A stretch of DNA of 64,000 bases from Fremontodendron californicum. Taxonomy: Eukaryota > Streptophyta > Magnoliopsida > Malvales > Malvaceae. Both the position numbers and the translations under genes were made by a program. Within the stretch, counting starts at the first letter, position 1. Each line of letters begins with the position of its first letter. The stretch spans positions 1,674,001 to 1,738,000 of the forward strand of contig JAULJL010000003.1 of assembly GCA_030761205.1 (NCBI GenBank). Direction: 5' to 3'. The notes beneath the pieces are model-generated. The model was not told where the DNA came from. It saw nothing but the letters and a program-made list of their open reading frames with translations, and ran no database searches. Positions 11,534-23,981 of the stretch are shown here, piece by piece.

Positions 11534-12684
11534 TAAAGCTTACATATGTAAAATGACAAAATTGACAAGATATTTTTATTATTTTAGCTATAATATTAGA
11601 ATATACTCAAATAATATAAAAAATCATTTAGTTTTTACTTTTTAATATCATTTTTTAAAAATATTTAATATTTTATTTTTGAACAATAATAAAAAATATT
11701 TAAAAAATTTAAATCATAATTTTTCTGATCAAATTATTTTTTAAATACATTTTTTTCGAATTTTTTTTAACAAAAATAATAATGCTAAACTAGGTGCGTT
11801 TCAAACGCAGCGTTCTATTGTTTCCAAAACTTTGCGACACGTGGCGCACATAGAAATAACTTAAGAGTCAGGAAACGCGGTTTTAATAGTTTTTTTTTTT
11901 CGTTTCTTAACTCCTCAAAAATTTTTAACCGCCAGGTAAAACATTGTCGGGACAGATTGTTTTATCTTTTCACAGTGGCGTGCGCAATTTTTGAACCGTC
12001 AAAACTCCATTTTCTATTTATTTAACTAAAAAAAGACCTATATATAGCCCAATATAAACATTTCTCAATTTGATTGTCTCTTTTTCTTTTTTCGTTTTTC
12101 CTCTTTTCAATTAACATTCTTTTTTTTTTTCCTTTTTTTTCATAGGATTTGTAAGATTTCCAGGGAAAAGACAGGTATTTTTCCTTTTTATCAACTTTTC
12201 GATGTTTACGAGAATTTGCTTTGTGTCGGATTTATATTATTTTTGTCATTGATATGCTTGCCTTGAGGTTAGTTTTAATTGTGATTCGATGATCTAGCAA
12301 TCAGGGTGTAATTCGAACTTTATTTCGTTTTGTTTGGTAAATGAGAAAATTGTAGATTTTAGGTTGGATTTTTAATTGCGGATCGTGAATTTTTTTTCTT
12401 TGTTTTCTCCTTCCAGAGATCCATTCTTTTAAAAACTTTTTTTTGGCTTATTTTAATGAGTAATTATCAAAACTCATGCTTTCTTGGTTCAATTATTGAA
12501 ACATTTTCAGGGGTATTCTTACCTAATATAGGAAATTTTTCTAAAGGATAGTGAAAAGGCAGATGAATTTAAATTTTTAGTTGAAAAGTTTCTTTCTTGC
12601 AAAATTATGCTGTTTAAATTGTTTGGGTATTTGAATTTTGAGTTTTATTTGACCGTATTGCAGGAAATTTACTGAAATCAAAAG
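11534..12684 (+). promoter_or_regulatory. Promoter and spliced 5' UTR of the SRP receptor gene
   Basis: AT-rich upstream DNA contains an ACACGTGGCGC G-box-like motif near 11836 and a TATA box (CTATATATAG) near 12039, which puts the start near 12070. The 5' UTR appears interrupted by an intron with donor GACAG|GTATTT at 12174/12175 and acceptor TTGCAG|G at 12663/12664. This leaves a 21-nt exon piece before the ATG at 12685. Confidence 0.55.
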
Positions 12685-15600
12685 ATGTTAGAGCAGTTGC
12701 TGATATTTACCAGAGGAGGATTAATCCTGTGGACATGTAAAGAGCTTGGAAATGCTCTTAAAGGGTCACCAATTGACACCTTGATCCGGTCCTGTCTTTT
12801 GGAGGAACGCTCTGGTGCAGCATCATACAACTATGATGCTCCAGGAGCTTCTTATACCCTCAAGTGGACCTTCCATAATGACCTTGGCCTTGTATTTGTT
12901 GCTGTGTATCAGCGTATTCTCCATCTTTTATATGTGGACGATCTTCTTGCACTGGTGAGGCGTGAGTTTTCAGAGATTTATGATCCAAAAAGGACGGTCT
13001 ATAATGATTTTGATGAAACTTTTAGGCAGCTTAGGAGGGAGGCAGAAGCTAGGGCTGAGGAGTTTAAGAAATCAAAACAGATGGTTAAGCCTGCCAACAA
13101 CATTAAGAAGCAAGGGCAGGTGCAGAAAGCTGGTTTTGATAAAGGAAGTAAGAAGAGTGAGGGTAGCTTGGCTGGTGATGGTGGGGATGGTGATAAAGTG
13201 AAAGGTCGTAAGTTGGAGAACGGACACTCCAATGGTAATCATGTTGAGATTAAAGAACCTAGGATGACAGGTGTTGTTAATGGTAAAGAAAATACTAGTT
13301 CCAATATTAGTGCTTTTGATGTAAGTAAGCTTCAGAAAAGAACTAAAGGTGGAAAGAAAACTGATACTGTTGTTAACATGGGTTCCAAGCTGGACCCTAA
13401 GAAAAAGGTTACAAAGAAGAATAGAGTTTGGGATGATGCGCCTCCGGAGACAAAATTGGACTTTACTGATCCAGTGGATGGAAATGGAAATGAGAATATA
13501 GAAGTTGTTGCAGCAGATCAAGGTGAAAGTATGATGGACGTAGAAGAGATTATCAGCAGTGATAGTGAAGGTGAAGAAGATGACAATGTGCAGAAGGATA
13601 GCAAGCCTGAAGCTAAGAAAAAGGGTTGGTTTTCCTCTATGTTCCAGAGGTAATTATTGATGTAGTTCTTTCATTTTGATCATAATTTCTATTCTTGGAT
13701 CTATTTGTTGTCTTCATGATTAGCGACATTATAGCTCATTTTTTTTTGTGCAGCCTAATTGATTTTTTATTAAAAAAATTCATAGCTTTTGTATATTGTG
13801 TTCAGATGTTCGTCATAAAGCTTGTCCTCGTTACTTTTGATTCACTTTTCATAAAACCTTACAACTGGAGTTGCAGATATTGTTTATTGAGTTGATCACT
13901 TCAATGTTGTCATTATGTGGCTTTGTATTAAATAGCACGAAAGATGGCATTAGTAGTCAAATTTTGAGATTTCTTCTGCTAGGCATCACCAGTTAAAGAA
14001 TGAAAGATTTTAGACATCATTTGCTTGTACCATTGTTATATGTTCCGACCTCAAAGAGTTTTGAGTCTTTTTTGTTCTCATCTTGTGGTGACTCTTGTTG
14101 TGCTTACTTTAAGTGGGAAAAAGTACTATATGCTCCTAGACATGTTTCACTTGCGCTTTGTACAACTTTTGAAGCTTATATCATCACCATTATTGAATTT
14201 ACTATGCATTTGCATCATTTATTCATTTCCTACTTTCTTGGGCTCAGTATTGCCGGAAAGGCAAATTTGGAGAAGGAAGACCTGGAACCTGCTTTGAAGG
14301 CTCTCAAAGATAGGCTTATGACCAAGAATGTGGTATGTCTTCTGCTAATTTAACGTACTTGATTTCTGATGTATTAGTACCTCTCAATATCTTTAGGGCT
14401 GCTTAGTTATATGTGACATTCACAGGCTGAGGAGATAGCTGAGAAGCTTTGTGAATCAGTAGCTGCAAGTCTTGAAGGGAAAAAGCTGGCCTCATTCACA
14501 AGGGTCTCTTCGACAGTGCAGGTCTACAAACGTTCCAACATAATTTTTCTTTTTCTTTTAGTTTTCCTGCCTTTTGATTTTCTATAAATTTAATTGTGTA
14601 TGGTATTCGTGACTGCAGGCTGCAATGGAAGAAGCCCTTGTTCGTATTTTAACTCCCAGGCGCTCCATTGACATACTGAGGGATGTGCATGCTGCCAAGG
14701 AACAGAGGAAGCCATATGTTGTTGTCTTTATTGGTGTTAATGGAGTTGGGAAATCAACAAATCTCGCCAAGGTTAAGCTGATTTAACTGCTCTATATCTA
14801 GATTTGTACTTAGGGACATACCTTCTGGTCAGACTGGCCAACCTTAAATGTTACTTTGCAGGTTGCTTACTGGCTTCTGCAGCACAATGTTAGTGTTATG
14901 ATGGCTGCTTGTGATACATTCCGGTCTGGAGCTGTTGAGCAGTTGAGAACACATGCACGTAGACTCCAGGTATTACATCAATCGTAAATGTTATATTTTC
15001 AACATATTTGGCCCCATTATGCTCAGAGGTGGCTTGCTTCGTGTAATAATGAGTATTATTGGTATAGCTACTCATTTATATCCGGCTTGCTACTTGTTGC
15101 CCTTGTCAGATTCCTATATTTGAGAAAGGCTACGAGAAAGATCCTGCAATTGTAGCAAAGGAAGCAATTCAGGAGGCCACTCGTAATGGTTCAGATGTTG
15201 TTCTTGTTGATACAGCTGGTCGGATGCAGGTATCTTCTAATCAGTTAATTTATTTGTTTATGGACTTTATACTTTGGTGTACTGCTTGGTGGGTGTTTTG
15301 TTCATACTTTTTATTGCTTTCAGAATCCTGAAAATAAAAGGTAAATGCTTCTGAGTATGGGTCATGATAGTGGTATAACTTTTTTAATGGAAACCAGTTG
15401 CAATCAACACATTGTTTACTGTGAAATTGAACGGAACAAGCTAGATGATGTCTGGTTAACCCATTGAAAAGAGGTTTGTTTGGGACGTAATTGGCTGTTA
15501 ATTTAAACTGCATAAACTAGAGAAGGAACCAGTCATATAGGTTTTGCTAGAGACTATGGAACGACGAATTGAGCTATTTTGCTTTGAAGGATACTTAAAC

Positions 15601-16407
15601 GCAATCCTAGTTATATTGCTTTCCTTATTACCACTGTAATGATATTAATGTTGTGCTTATCAGGATAATGAACCATTAATGAGAGCCCTTTCGAAGCTTA
15701 TATACCTCAACAATCCAGATCTTGTCTTATTTGTTGGAGAGGCACTAGTTGGGAATGATGCAGTTGACCAGTTATCAAAATTCAATCAGGTTTGCTTTCG
15801 TATTTAAGCATTTTGTCTATTGTACCTATGTTGTTCCGACTCTTCATTTTCCTTGAAGTATCTGTGTCCGACACCCGTGTCCGATGCATATCCGGACATG
15901 GTTATGGGGATATGACCCTCCAAGGATTTTCCAAATACATGAAAAACTCAGAAAAAATTAAAATACTTGTGTCGGACACATACCCGTATCTGACACTCAC
16001 ATCCGAGTCCGAGTAACATAGATTGTACCTATTTGTTGTACCTATATATAACTTAAATCTCTGTTATAAAGCTGTGCCCTGTTCTTCTTGCAGAAATTGG
16101 CTGACCTCTCTACTTCTCCTACTCCAACATTGATAGATGGGATTTTGCTCACCAAGTTCGACACTATTGATGATAAGGTAAAATGAGTTTGAAATTTGAG
16201 AAGGTTTTCATATTTTATTTGGGTTGAGAAATCAAACTGCCATTTATCTTTACTTTTGGTGAGCAACTGAAATTGATGTAGGTTGGGGCAGCATTGTCAA
16301 TGGTCTACATATCGGGAGCACCGGTCATGTTTGTTGGCTGTGGCCAGTCATATACAGACCTGAAGAAGCTTAACGTCAAATCAATAGTCAAGACACTGCT
16401 GAAATGA
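12685..16407 (+). CDS. Signal recognition particle receptor subunit alpha (docking protein)
   Basis: SRP receptor alpha is the ER-membrane GTPase that receives SRP-ribosome-nascent chain complexes. The nine coding exons are 12685-13649, 14248-14332, 14426-14521, 14619-14771, 14862-14969, 15110-15229, 15664-15789, 16094-16177 and 16282-16407. All have GT-AG borders and consistent phase, giving 620 residues, the usual length. The first exon holds the N-terminal SRX domain (MLEQLLIFTRGGLILW), which binds the beta subunit, and then a charged, low-complexity linker. Later exons give the NG domain: GVNGVGKSTNLAK (P-loop), DTAGRMQ (G3), TKFDTIDDK (guanine specificity) and the closing GQSYTDLKKL. No defect is seen. 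Intron 7 carries a MITE. The stop at 16405-16407 is followed by a short (GAAT)n run. Confidence 0.97.
15826..16021 (+). mobile_element. MITE copy in SRP receptor intron 7
   Basis: The element begins CTATGTTGTTCCGACTC and ends GAGTCCGAGTAACATAG, a terminal inverted repeat of about 17 bp. It is flanked by ATTGTAC(C) at 15819-15825 and 16022-16029, a 7-8-bp target duplication. The inside is made of GTGTCCGACAC-type palindromes. It lies about 30 nt downstream of the exon 7 donor. Confidence 0.85.
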
Positions 16408-16682
16408 GTGAGTGAGTGAATGAATGAATGAATGATGGAAAACCCAGAATTGCATTTTGCAATGCTCAACTTTTATATGACTGTTTTCTTTGGCTGTGAG
16501 TGTGTTATTTTAATGGAAGTGCATCAATCCCTTGCCACTGTACATTTGTTTATGTTAGATCTTAAAAGTTTTCTGAGTTTGGCATCTTATCTTCTCATGT
16601 CTCTGCTGAAGATTAGTAGTATTTTAGTACAGTGAGGAGCAATGAATAAAAATGGGATCGGAAGTCAAATCAGTGTGACATT

Positions 16683-17002
16683 TGGGTTACTGATTTAATT
16701 GGTTGAATCGGATTATTCAATTGAAAAATATATTATATATTAAATATATGATTTTGATATTAAATAAGTATTAAATATAGTAATTAGTTAATAAAAATAT
16801 GTATTTGTTCAAATCTCATTAATTTCAAAAATAATTTTAATAAAAAATATAAAAAATCCGGTTTTTTTACCGGTTGAATCGAGTTTCTACCGGTTCATTA
16901 TATACTTAGTTCTTTCGTATGTGTCGGATCGGATAGGTCACCATTTTCAATTGAATTGGTCCGATTGATTGCTTCGGTTCAAATTTTTCAACACTGGTGA
17001 GG
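16683..17002 (+). repeat. Dispersed repeat family C, copy 2
   Basis: It shares with copy 1 the core TTAAATAAGTATTAAATATAG, the flanking CCGGTTTTTTTACCGGTT block and a GGATCGGATAGGTCA segment. It lies just past the 3' end of the SRP receptor gene. The borders are approximate. Confidence 0.55.
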
Positions 17003-17075
17003 ATGTTTGTGGATCTGCCCCTCCCTCATCACGGATTAAAAAGCCAATGTAAGAATACAAAGTTTCTTCCTACAA

Positions 17076-17484
17076 TCATTCGAATGAATGATTCCTTAAG
17101 CAGCAGCAATTAGTTGAATATATTTCTAGTTTTTTCAGAACAGAGCCAGCCCCATCAATCCCCCCAACATAACCCACCAAGCCACTTTTCAAGCGCACGC
17201 CACTGCTCGTTGGAGCCACAGCAGGGCCGTCAAATTCCATCGGAGAAGGGGCAGGTGAGATTCCCATCAACTGGTTTCTCGCAGACATCACCACAACGAT
17301 CAGTTTCTGGCCTTTTTGGCAGTGTCGCTCAGCTCCACTGATAAAATTGTATGCCCCTGATTTCTCAAGCTTCACCTTAGTGTTGCCATCCTTGTATGCA
17401 GCTATAGGGCTCGATGTGTTGCATGTTTCATAGTCCTTTTTGTTTCACTTGGAGCACAGTCTTTGCTGGGATCATAATTCCAAA
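17076..17484 (-). pseudogene. Early-nodulin-like (plastocyanin-fold) pseudo-exon
   Basis: On the minus strand, after an acceptor TTTGTAG|TTTGG, the translation follows the second exon of phytocyanins: WNYDP, a broken region around the VLQVNKKDYETCNT segment (frameshift), then KLEKSGAYNFISGA, HCQKGQKLIVVVMS and a Pro/Ser-rich tail. It resembles exon 2 of the intact gene at 18557-19324, in opposite orientation. No first exon or signal peptide is found upstream. It is a truncated, frame-broken relative, probably left from a local duplication. Confidence 0.8.
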
Positions 17485-17489
17485 CTACA

Positions 17490-18556
17490 AAATAGATAAA
17501 TAAAGTGAACATTTGGGATAAACAACCAACAAAAACGACCCACAGTTTGATAATGAGTGGGAGGGATTTTCGTCAAACTCAATTGGATCCTTTATGTGGT
17601 GGAAGGCTAGCCATGCTTTTAGGTTATGACTAGTATTTCAAGTCCATTCAATTCTGCCAATGGCCTAACTTCTATATGATTAGCCCAAGAGAAAAACTCA
17701 TTTTTTTGGGAAACTATGGCTGTGTTGATATGGTATTATCTCGTATCTACTAAATTTTAGATTTTTTTTAGTTTTATATTTAAATTCAAATTTTTTATTA
17801 TTAATTAATTTTAAATTTAATGTTTAATATGATATCAAAAATTAAGTTTATTCTATTTTTTTACTTCTGTTTGTTCTACTCTTCTATCTATAAATACTCA
17901 TTAAGAATATACTTAATAGAGTATTCTTGACATCCTATTCCTACCTTCAATTTTGTGAATTTTACAAAAAAATTGACATCCATTGTTTGATAAAAAGTAG
18001 ATATCTCCGGAACCTACATTGAAAATTAAGTAGCTAAATGAACATGTATTTCCAATACATAAAAGTATAAATCCAACCCATCAAAATATATATATAGTCT
18101 TATCGACATTATGCTACCATTTTCATGAATCATATTGTATGATATACCTAATCGATATTATGCTACTTTTGCGGGAAAACCAATTGCTATCCTCCTTTAT
18201 TAACTTTGATTCCTCAAATCTGCTTTCTAAAGTTCCCTTATTTGTACAAACTCCTAATAATCAAGCGTATCTTAGAGATTACGAAACCCACAAAAAGTTC
18301 CTTCCTAGAAACCTTCGATCCAATTAAAGATTTCAACATTTAAACACCCTTTGAGAAACCAGATAATTTCAATGAACAAACTCTGCAAATATGGGTTTAA
18401 CACGTACGTGTCATCCATGAAGAGCTTCGGGTATCCCAAACCATGAACTAAAGCGAGTTTCAAACAGAACCTGGCGACTATTTAAGTTGCCAAGCCCTAC
18501 AGGGAAGTATCTGTAATGTGATATATTCTTATTGTCAGTATCTCAGGTTTTAAGCA
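17490..18556. other. Intergenic between pseudo-exon and ENODL gene
   Basis: AT-rich, with no further phytocyanin exon seen on either strand. The last 100 bp presumably hold the ENODL promoter; a TATTTAAG near 18479 is a weak TATA candidate. Confidence 0.4.
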
Positions 18557-19324
18557 ATGGCGTCCTTAAGAACTTTGGTTTTAGCCCTGGTTTTTTTGTT
18601 GTTTAGCTTTTGTGAAGCGAATGATATTCTAGTTGGAGGCAGTGAAAATGCATGGAAAATCCCAAATAACTCCTCGGATTCTCTGAATCAGTGGGCTGCG
18701 AAAAACCGTTTCAAAGTTGGCGATTTTCTCAGTAATATCACCTAACATTATCCTTCAATCTTATATCTCCATTTTCTGTTTAATGTTCTTTGTATTTTAT
18801 CACCCATTTCACCTTTTTTTTAGATCAAATTTTCCATGAAAATCCATCTAGGTTTTTATTTACCAAGTATACTATCTTGCACTTTTCTTCAGAGCCTGAG
18901 ACTACATGAAGATCCTGATTTTCTGATCATCATTTTATTGTATATATATGTAGTTTTGAAGTACGATGGGAAGGTGGATTCAGTGATTCAAGTGACAAAG
19001 GAGAACTATGAAAGCTGCAATACATCCAAACCAATCAAAGAATACAAAGACGGTAACAACACCAAGGTGGAGCTCGACAAATCAGGTCCATTCTACTTCA
19101 TCAGTGGAGCTGATGGTCACTGTCAGAAAGGACAAAAGCTTCAAGTTGTTGTCATGTCTGAAAAACATTGGGACCATGATAATAATCCCCCTATTGGGTC
19201 TCCAAAACCAGCCACAGCCCCGGCACCGGCTAAAACTAGCGCCAGCCAGGCACACGCACCGAGGGGTGGCTGCTTCTTAGCTTTATTAGCCTCTTTGCTT
19301 TGGGTTGCTTTTGCTTCTGTTTGA
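18557..19324 (+). CDS. Early nodulin-like protein (phytocyanin), GPI-anchored
   Basis: Two exons, 18557-18731 and 18954-19324, are joined in phase 1 and encode 181 residues. A signal peptide (MASLRTLVLALVFLLFSFCEA) leads into the plastocyanin-like domain with GGSENAWKIP, NQWAAKNRFKVGDFL, YESCNTSKPI and GPFYFISGADGHCQKGQKLQ. The two Cys that form the domain disulfide are present. The His expected in the first copper-ligand position is absent, so, as in other early-nodulin-like proteins, copper binding is unlikely. A Pro/Ala/Ser-rich stretch (arabinogalactan-type glycosylation signals) and a hydrophobic C-terminus point to a GPI-anchored cell-surface glycoprotein. The exact role is unknown. Confidence 0.93.
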
Positions 19325-20305
19325 GAGAAAGAGGAGGGAAGAGATAGATATATATCTGTCTAGTAGGATTTGCAGGATATGGAACTATTATTATTGGATT
19401 ATATTATTATTATTATTATTCATGTTTGATTTGGTTGTGATAATTTGAGTTTGAAAAAAGATGGGTCATTTTAATTTAGGGGATTTGTTGAGGTTTTTGT
19501 GGGATGTTTAATTTGGTTAATTAGGATTTAGCTTTCCTTATCTGATGGCCAAGATGATTAAAGATTTGGTTGATATGTGAAAAATAAAATAATTTCGATT
19601 TATTTATCACATGAAATTTTGATTCTTCTAATTAGTACGTAGTACTTATTATTTGTTTCTGATGAAAAAACATAAAAAAGAACTAATCAAAATCCCATTA
19701 AGAAATAGTAAAAATATTCCTAAAAAAAGATACTGCATCCATAAAAATATGTAATAAGATAAAACAAAGTTGAATGACTTAGTATTAAGTAATTAAAGCT
19801 TCAAGCATCTAAAATTAGCTATTTTCTTTATTGGGTCATTTTGTGCATTTATGAAAATTTGAAAAAGAAGAAAGAAAAATTGATAATGATATACGAATCA
19901 AAATTTATTGGATGATATCTTTAAAACTGGTTGGCATATATCGATTAGATTGTCAGTTTAATTATTTTAAGAAATCTTGATAAAGAGATTTTTAGGGCTA
20001 GAATATGAAATACAGCTTAATTAGAGGCTTTACGCTTTGCAAGACTTGCTGGTGTTTCCCTAGAACCATAACTTCTGGAACTACTTCAACGTTCAACCAG
20101 TCAACTGCACGTGTCATCAACCACCATAACTTCTCAATGTGGATTCTCTTCGTGTCAATAACCCATTAACTGGCTCCTATTTTTCTTGCCACCCTCATGT
20201 TTCCCTTTAAAATCCCGTAACAGGAAGAAAGAAAAAGGAAACAAACAATATCATTAAAAGAAGGAAAAGAAAAAGCAGATATAGAGAGAAAGAGTGTAAC
20301 CCAAT
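19325..20305. other. Intergenic, no gene seen
   Basis: It holds the 3' UTR of the ENODL gene, with a (TTA)n run near 19400, and the upstream region of the small membrane-protein gene. A CACGTGTC G-box-like motif lies near 20109, about 200 bp before the next ATG. Confidence 0.45.
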
Positions 20306-20524
20306 ATGGCTGGACCAGATCAAGCAGCGCAACATTCAACAGAAGTACTTCACCAGACTAGAAAAGGACCAAATCTAGTGAAAATGGCCATTGGTGGTTT
20401 TGCCATTGCTGCCACCATTGGTTACTTCGTCTTGTATTCCAAGAAAAAACCTGAAGCCTCTGCCCTCGACGTTGCAAAAGTCACTGTCGGTGTTGCCAAG
20501 CCTGAGAACACCCGACCACGCTAG
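20306..20524 (+). CDS. Small single-pass membrane protein, 72 aa, function unknown
   Basis: This is an intronless ORF with one hydrophobic segment (MAIGGFAIAATIGYFVLYS, about residues 27-45) followed by a basic cluster (KKK) and a short polar tail ending RPR. There is no cleavable signal peptide, so the protein is likely tail-oriented with an N-terminal soluble part. Proteins of this size and pattern are conserved in plants and annotated as uncharacterised. The purine-rich leader before the ATG and the composition look like a real gene rather than a chance ORF. I cannot assign a function. Confidence 0.75.
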   Translation: MAGPDQAAQHSTEVLHQTRKGPNLVKMAIGGFAIAATIGYFVLYSKKKPEASALDVAKVTVGVAKPENTRPR

Positions 20525-21587
20525 TCGCTACTTCATTTACCAACTTCATCATTGTCTTTTATAGTTTATGCAATAACTTCCCTTTGTTACTTTCCACATT
20601 CTTTTTTTTTTTTTTATCAACTTTCAATTTGTTCTCATAGTTTAAATGAATTTTGCTGTATTATTAACATTTTAAATAGCAAATTATCGTATGAGGTTTG
20701 ATCTTTGATGAAGGATTACTACTTTTTTAAGTTCCACTTACATATGCTAAGCAATCAGATAATTCACCAGAAGACTTCACATTATCAGAAAAGCATCATT
20801 AAGAACATAGCACCATGATAATTTTTCTTGGAATTTCATTAATATATATACTCTAAGCTTATGAAGAAGGAAAAGGTTACAAATATATAGAAGAATTTTT
20901 CTTTATGGAAAAACAGAGCCAAGCCCAGATTAAGGAAGTGGGAGCCCAGTAGCCAGTAGGAGTCGAGGTCCAACCATCCAACCCTATATTATAGGTTAGT
21001 ACAAGTATTAATTGGATTCAAGGTGTGGGCTGGGTTACAGACGTGATGGGACCCCAAGGAGAACTAGACTGATTGGTAATCGATAACAGACGGAAAATTA
21101 TTGAGATTTTTTCTTTAAAATGTTATATATATAATTTATTATATTTATATATAAAAAATTATATAAATATGTAATATATTTGTTATGTTATGTTTATATA
21201 TAATTATCTTATAATTTATCAGAAATTTTGTCATGCTCGCCGTAACAGACAAAATACAAAGTTTTACAACTTTACTTTTACAACTATCGAAGAAGACAAA
21301 GGCAAAGCTCCCATCCAGTCCCAAATTCTCACAAAGCTTTCTTCAACATTATCATATAATTCCGCCAAAAAAGCAGAAACAGAAAGGCAAATGAATAAAA
21401 TAAAAATTGGGAATAGCAATAGGCCTTGAAATTGGCAAATCTATCGCTATTCGCCACACCCCACCCCCCAACTTTCCTTTCCCCTTACGAATTGTATGAA
21501 ATGGAAATGGAAACAAACCCAACATAATATTTCGCATCAACCCAAACCTCCCACCTTCTTTTCAGTTCCTTTTTTTTCCCACTCATC
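20525..21587. other. Intergenic and LPAT upstream region
   Basis: AT-rich, including an AT-only block at about 21115-21215. No exon is seen until the LPAT start. A pyrimidine-rich stretch at 21545-21587 probably is LPAT 5' UTR. Confidence 0.4.
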
Positions 21588-23981
21588 ATGGAACTCTCTT
21601 CCCTTTCTCATTTCCCTCTCTGTAAGATACGTATATCTATACTTTCCCATGTACGTATTCGTATTATTCTTTGTATTTATTGATTCTGTTTTTTCTTTAT
21701 ACAGGTTACCCAAAGCCCAGGAGTTCTTCTACTTTGCCTTGCTTGCCGGTAACTTTTTGTGTGTGTGTGTGTGTATCTGTTTGGTTCCATAGAAAATAGA
21801 GGGAAATGTTAGTTGTATCGGGTGATGTTGAGTGAACTTCATTGGTTTCAAAATAGAGTGAAAAGGAAAAGCTCAGCTATTATTGATTTGCTTCATCTTT
21901 TCCAATTTGAAATGTTTGATCTTGTTATTGGAGGAAGTTTTACAAATTTGAGAAAATTTCCCCCTTTACATACCCTAATAATTTGCTTTATGACAGTGTC
22001 TTAGTACATTGTTTAATGCAGTTTTGTGATCGAAAAGGAGCTTATTTTGGCTACTCTCTGTGTAAACGAGCAACTTTGAGAAATTCATATAACTGTAAGT
22101 TAATTTTTACTAAAGCTATGTGTTCTTTATGTTTGATTAATGCTACAAAATGTGGATGTACTGTAAAATTTCTGCAAAGTGCTTATTTGTTCATTGAGGA
22201 TACTTTTAGAATATTTTAATGGATTCATTTTTTGGGTTTAAATTGTTCTTGTAATTTAGTATAAATGATTATTTGGTGGTGGATACCAAGTGAGGGTTTG
22301 GTATTCCATATATGTATAAATAAATATTTTTTCTTTATGGGGTTTATATTAGCTTCTCTCCTTTATTTCGGCAGCTGCTCAAAATAACTTTTTGCATATT
22401 TCGAGGACGCATGATGGTGAATTTCGGTGTTATTTTACTCCAAATGAGGGTTTAAATAGATCATATTACAACAGTAAATTACTTAACAAGAACAAGTTGT
22501 CCAGATACATAGTTGCAAGATCTGAACTTGCTGGGACTGGGATCCCTGATGCTGCCAATTCTTTATCAGGTTTTCCTGAAAGCTATTTAGTCATTGAGCT
22601 ATTTTTTTTTTTTATTTTAACTCATGCTCCCTCACAATTTTATCTTTTCTCCAAATTTCAAATGCAGAAATTGAACTGAGTTCAAAAGTTAGAGGAGTAT
22701 GCTTTTATGCTGTCACAGCTATTGCAGCCATTTTACTGATTGGGTTCATGATGGTGGCACATCCCTTTGTGCTCTTGTTTGATCGCTACAGAAGAAAAGC
22801 TCAGCATTTTATTGCCAAACTTTGGGCTACAGCAACTATTGCTCCGTTCTTTAAAATTGAGTTTGAAGGTTTGCAGAATCTGCCTCCACAGGATGCTCCT
22901 ACAGTATATGTTTCCAACCACCAGAGTTTTTTAGACATCTATACACTATTAACTCTTGGAAGAAGCTTCAAGTTCATCAGCAAGACTGGGATATTTCTTT
23001 ATCCCATTATTGGGTGGGCCATGTCTATGATGGGTTTAATTCCATTAAAGCGCATGGACAGCAGAAGCCAGTTGGTATTCCCTTTTCTGTTTTTCTGTTA
23101 TTATTTTTGCAGTTGTTTCTGTTTAGCATGTCTACTTGGATGGCAATATGGGATTAGTCTGTTGTAATCATATCTTTTAGCTAGGAAGGTTTTGTGTTTT
23201 TTTCTTTTCCTTCTGTAGTATGGATATGAAATTCTATTACTGTTGTGCATGTAGGAGTGTCTTAAGAGATGTATGGATCTTATCAGGAATGGTGCCTCTG
23301 TCTTTTTCTTTCCAGAAGGCACACGGAGTAAGGATGACAAATTAGGTGATTTTAAGGTGAGATCATGCTGGAATTCTTATTGTTTGAGTTGATAAGTGTG
23401 GTTACTAAGTAAACCGTCACTAAAACATACTGTATGTCCTTTGTTTGGTGATTAAGAACCATTGATGAAAAGAAAGATACTTGCCTCTGCCATCTTCTAT
23501 GCACCCAATATATTATTTTAGATTGATAACAAATGCCATTGTCCAATATTCTAGTCATTAAATCAACCACAAAATCAGCAATGTGGTTCTCAAAAGTACC
23601 ATGGAATACTTCTGAGTCTGAGTCCTGATTTAATAAATGTCAAATATCTGACTTTACCTCTCTGTCTCTCTCTCTCATATTGATAAGAGGAAGCGATTAT
23701 AGAAGATTTTAAAATGCCACTGTTTATTCAAAAGCTCATTGGTTTATCTTGATTTTAATGTGCAGAAAGGTGCATTCAGTGTTGCAGCAAAAACTGGAGT
23801 GCCTGTCATTCCTATGACCTTAATTGGCACAGGCAAAATCATGCCTGCAGGAATGGAGCATGTCATAAATTCAGGATCTGTGAAAGTTATTATTCATAAA
23901 CCGATCGAAGGAAGTGATCCAGAAATATTACGCCAAGTAGCTAGAAACACGATTTTAGATACGCTTAAGCGTCGAGGCTGA
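21588..23981 (+). CDS. LPAT1: Plastid 1-acyl-sn-glycerol-3-phosphate acyltransferase (LPAT1/ATS2 type)
   Basis: The enzyme acylates lysophosphatidic acid to phosphatidic acid in the plastid inner membrane (prokaryotic glycerolipid pathway). Best-supported exons are 22668-23074, 23255-23356 and 23766-23981. They carry a transmembrane segment (residues around AIAAILLIGFMMVAHPF), the catalytic NHQSFLD (HX4D) box, the substrate-binding FFPEGTRS box and IPMTLIGTGK. A preceding exon ends at 22569. The transit peptide appears spread over 21588-21621 (MELSSLSHFPL), 21705-21748 (YPKPRSSSTLPCLP) and the exon ending at 22569. With the obvious acceptor (CGGCAG at 22374) the phase does not close. An acceptor at 22352 (TATTAG) closes it and gives 339 residues. 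The N-terminal model is therefore uncertain, but the catalytic part is intact. Confidence 0.9.

Noticed and set aside
13072..13521. 149-residue minus-strand open frame
   Set aside because: Shadow of SRP receptor exon 1, whose Lys/Glu-rich codons leave the opposite strand open.
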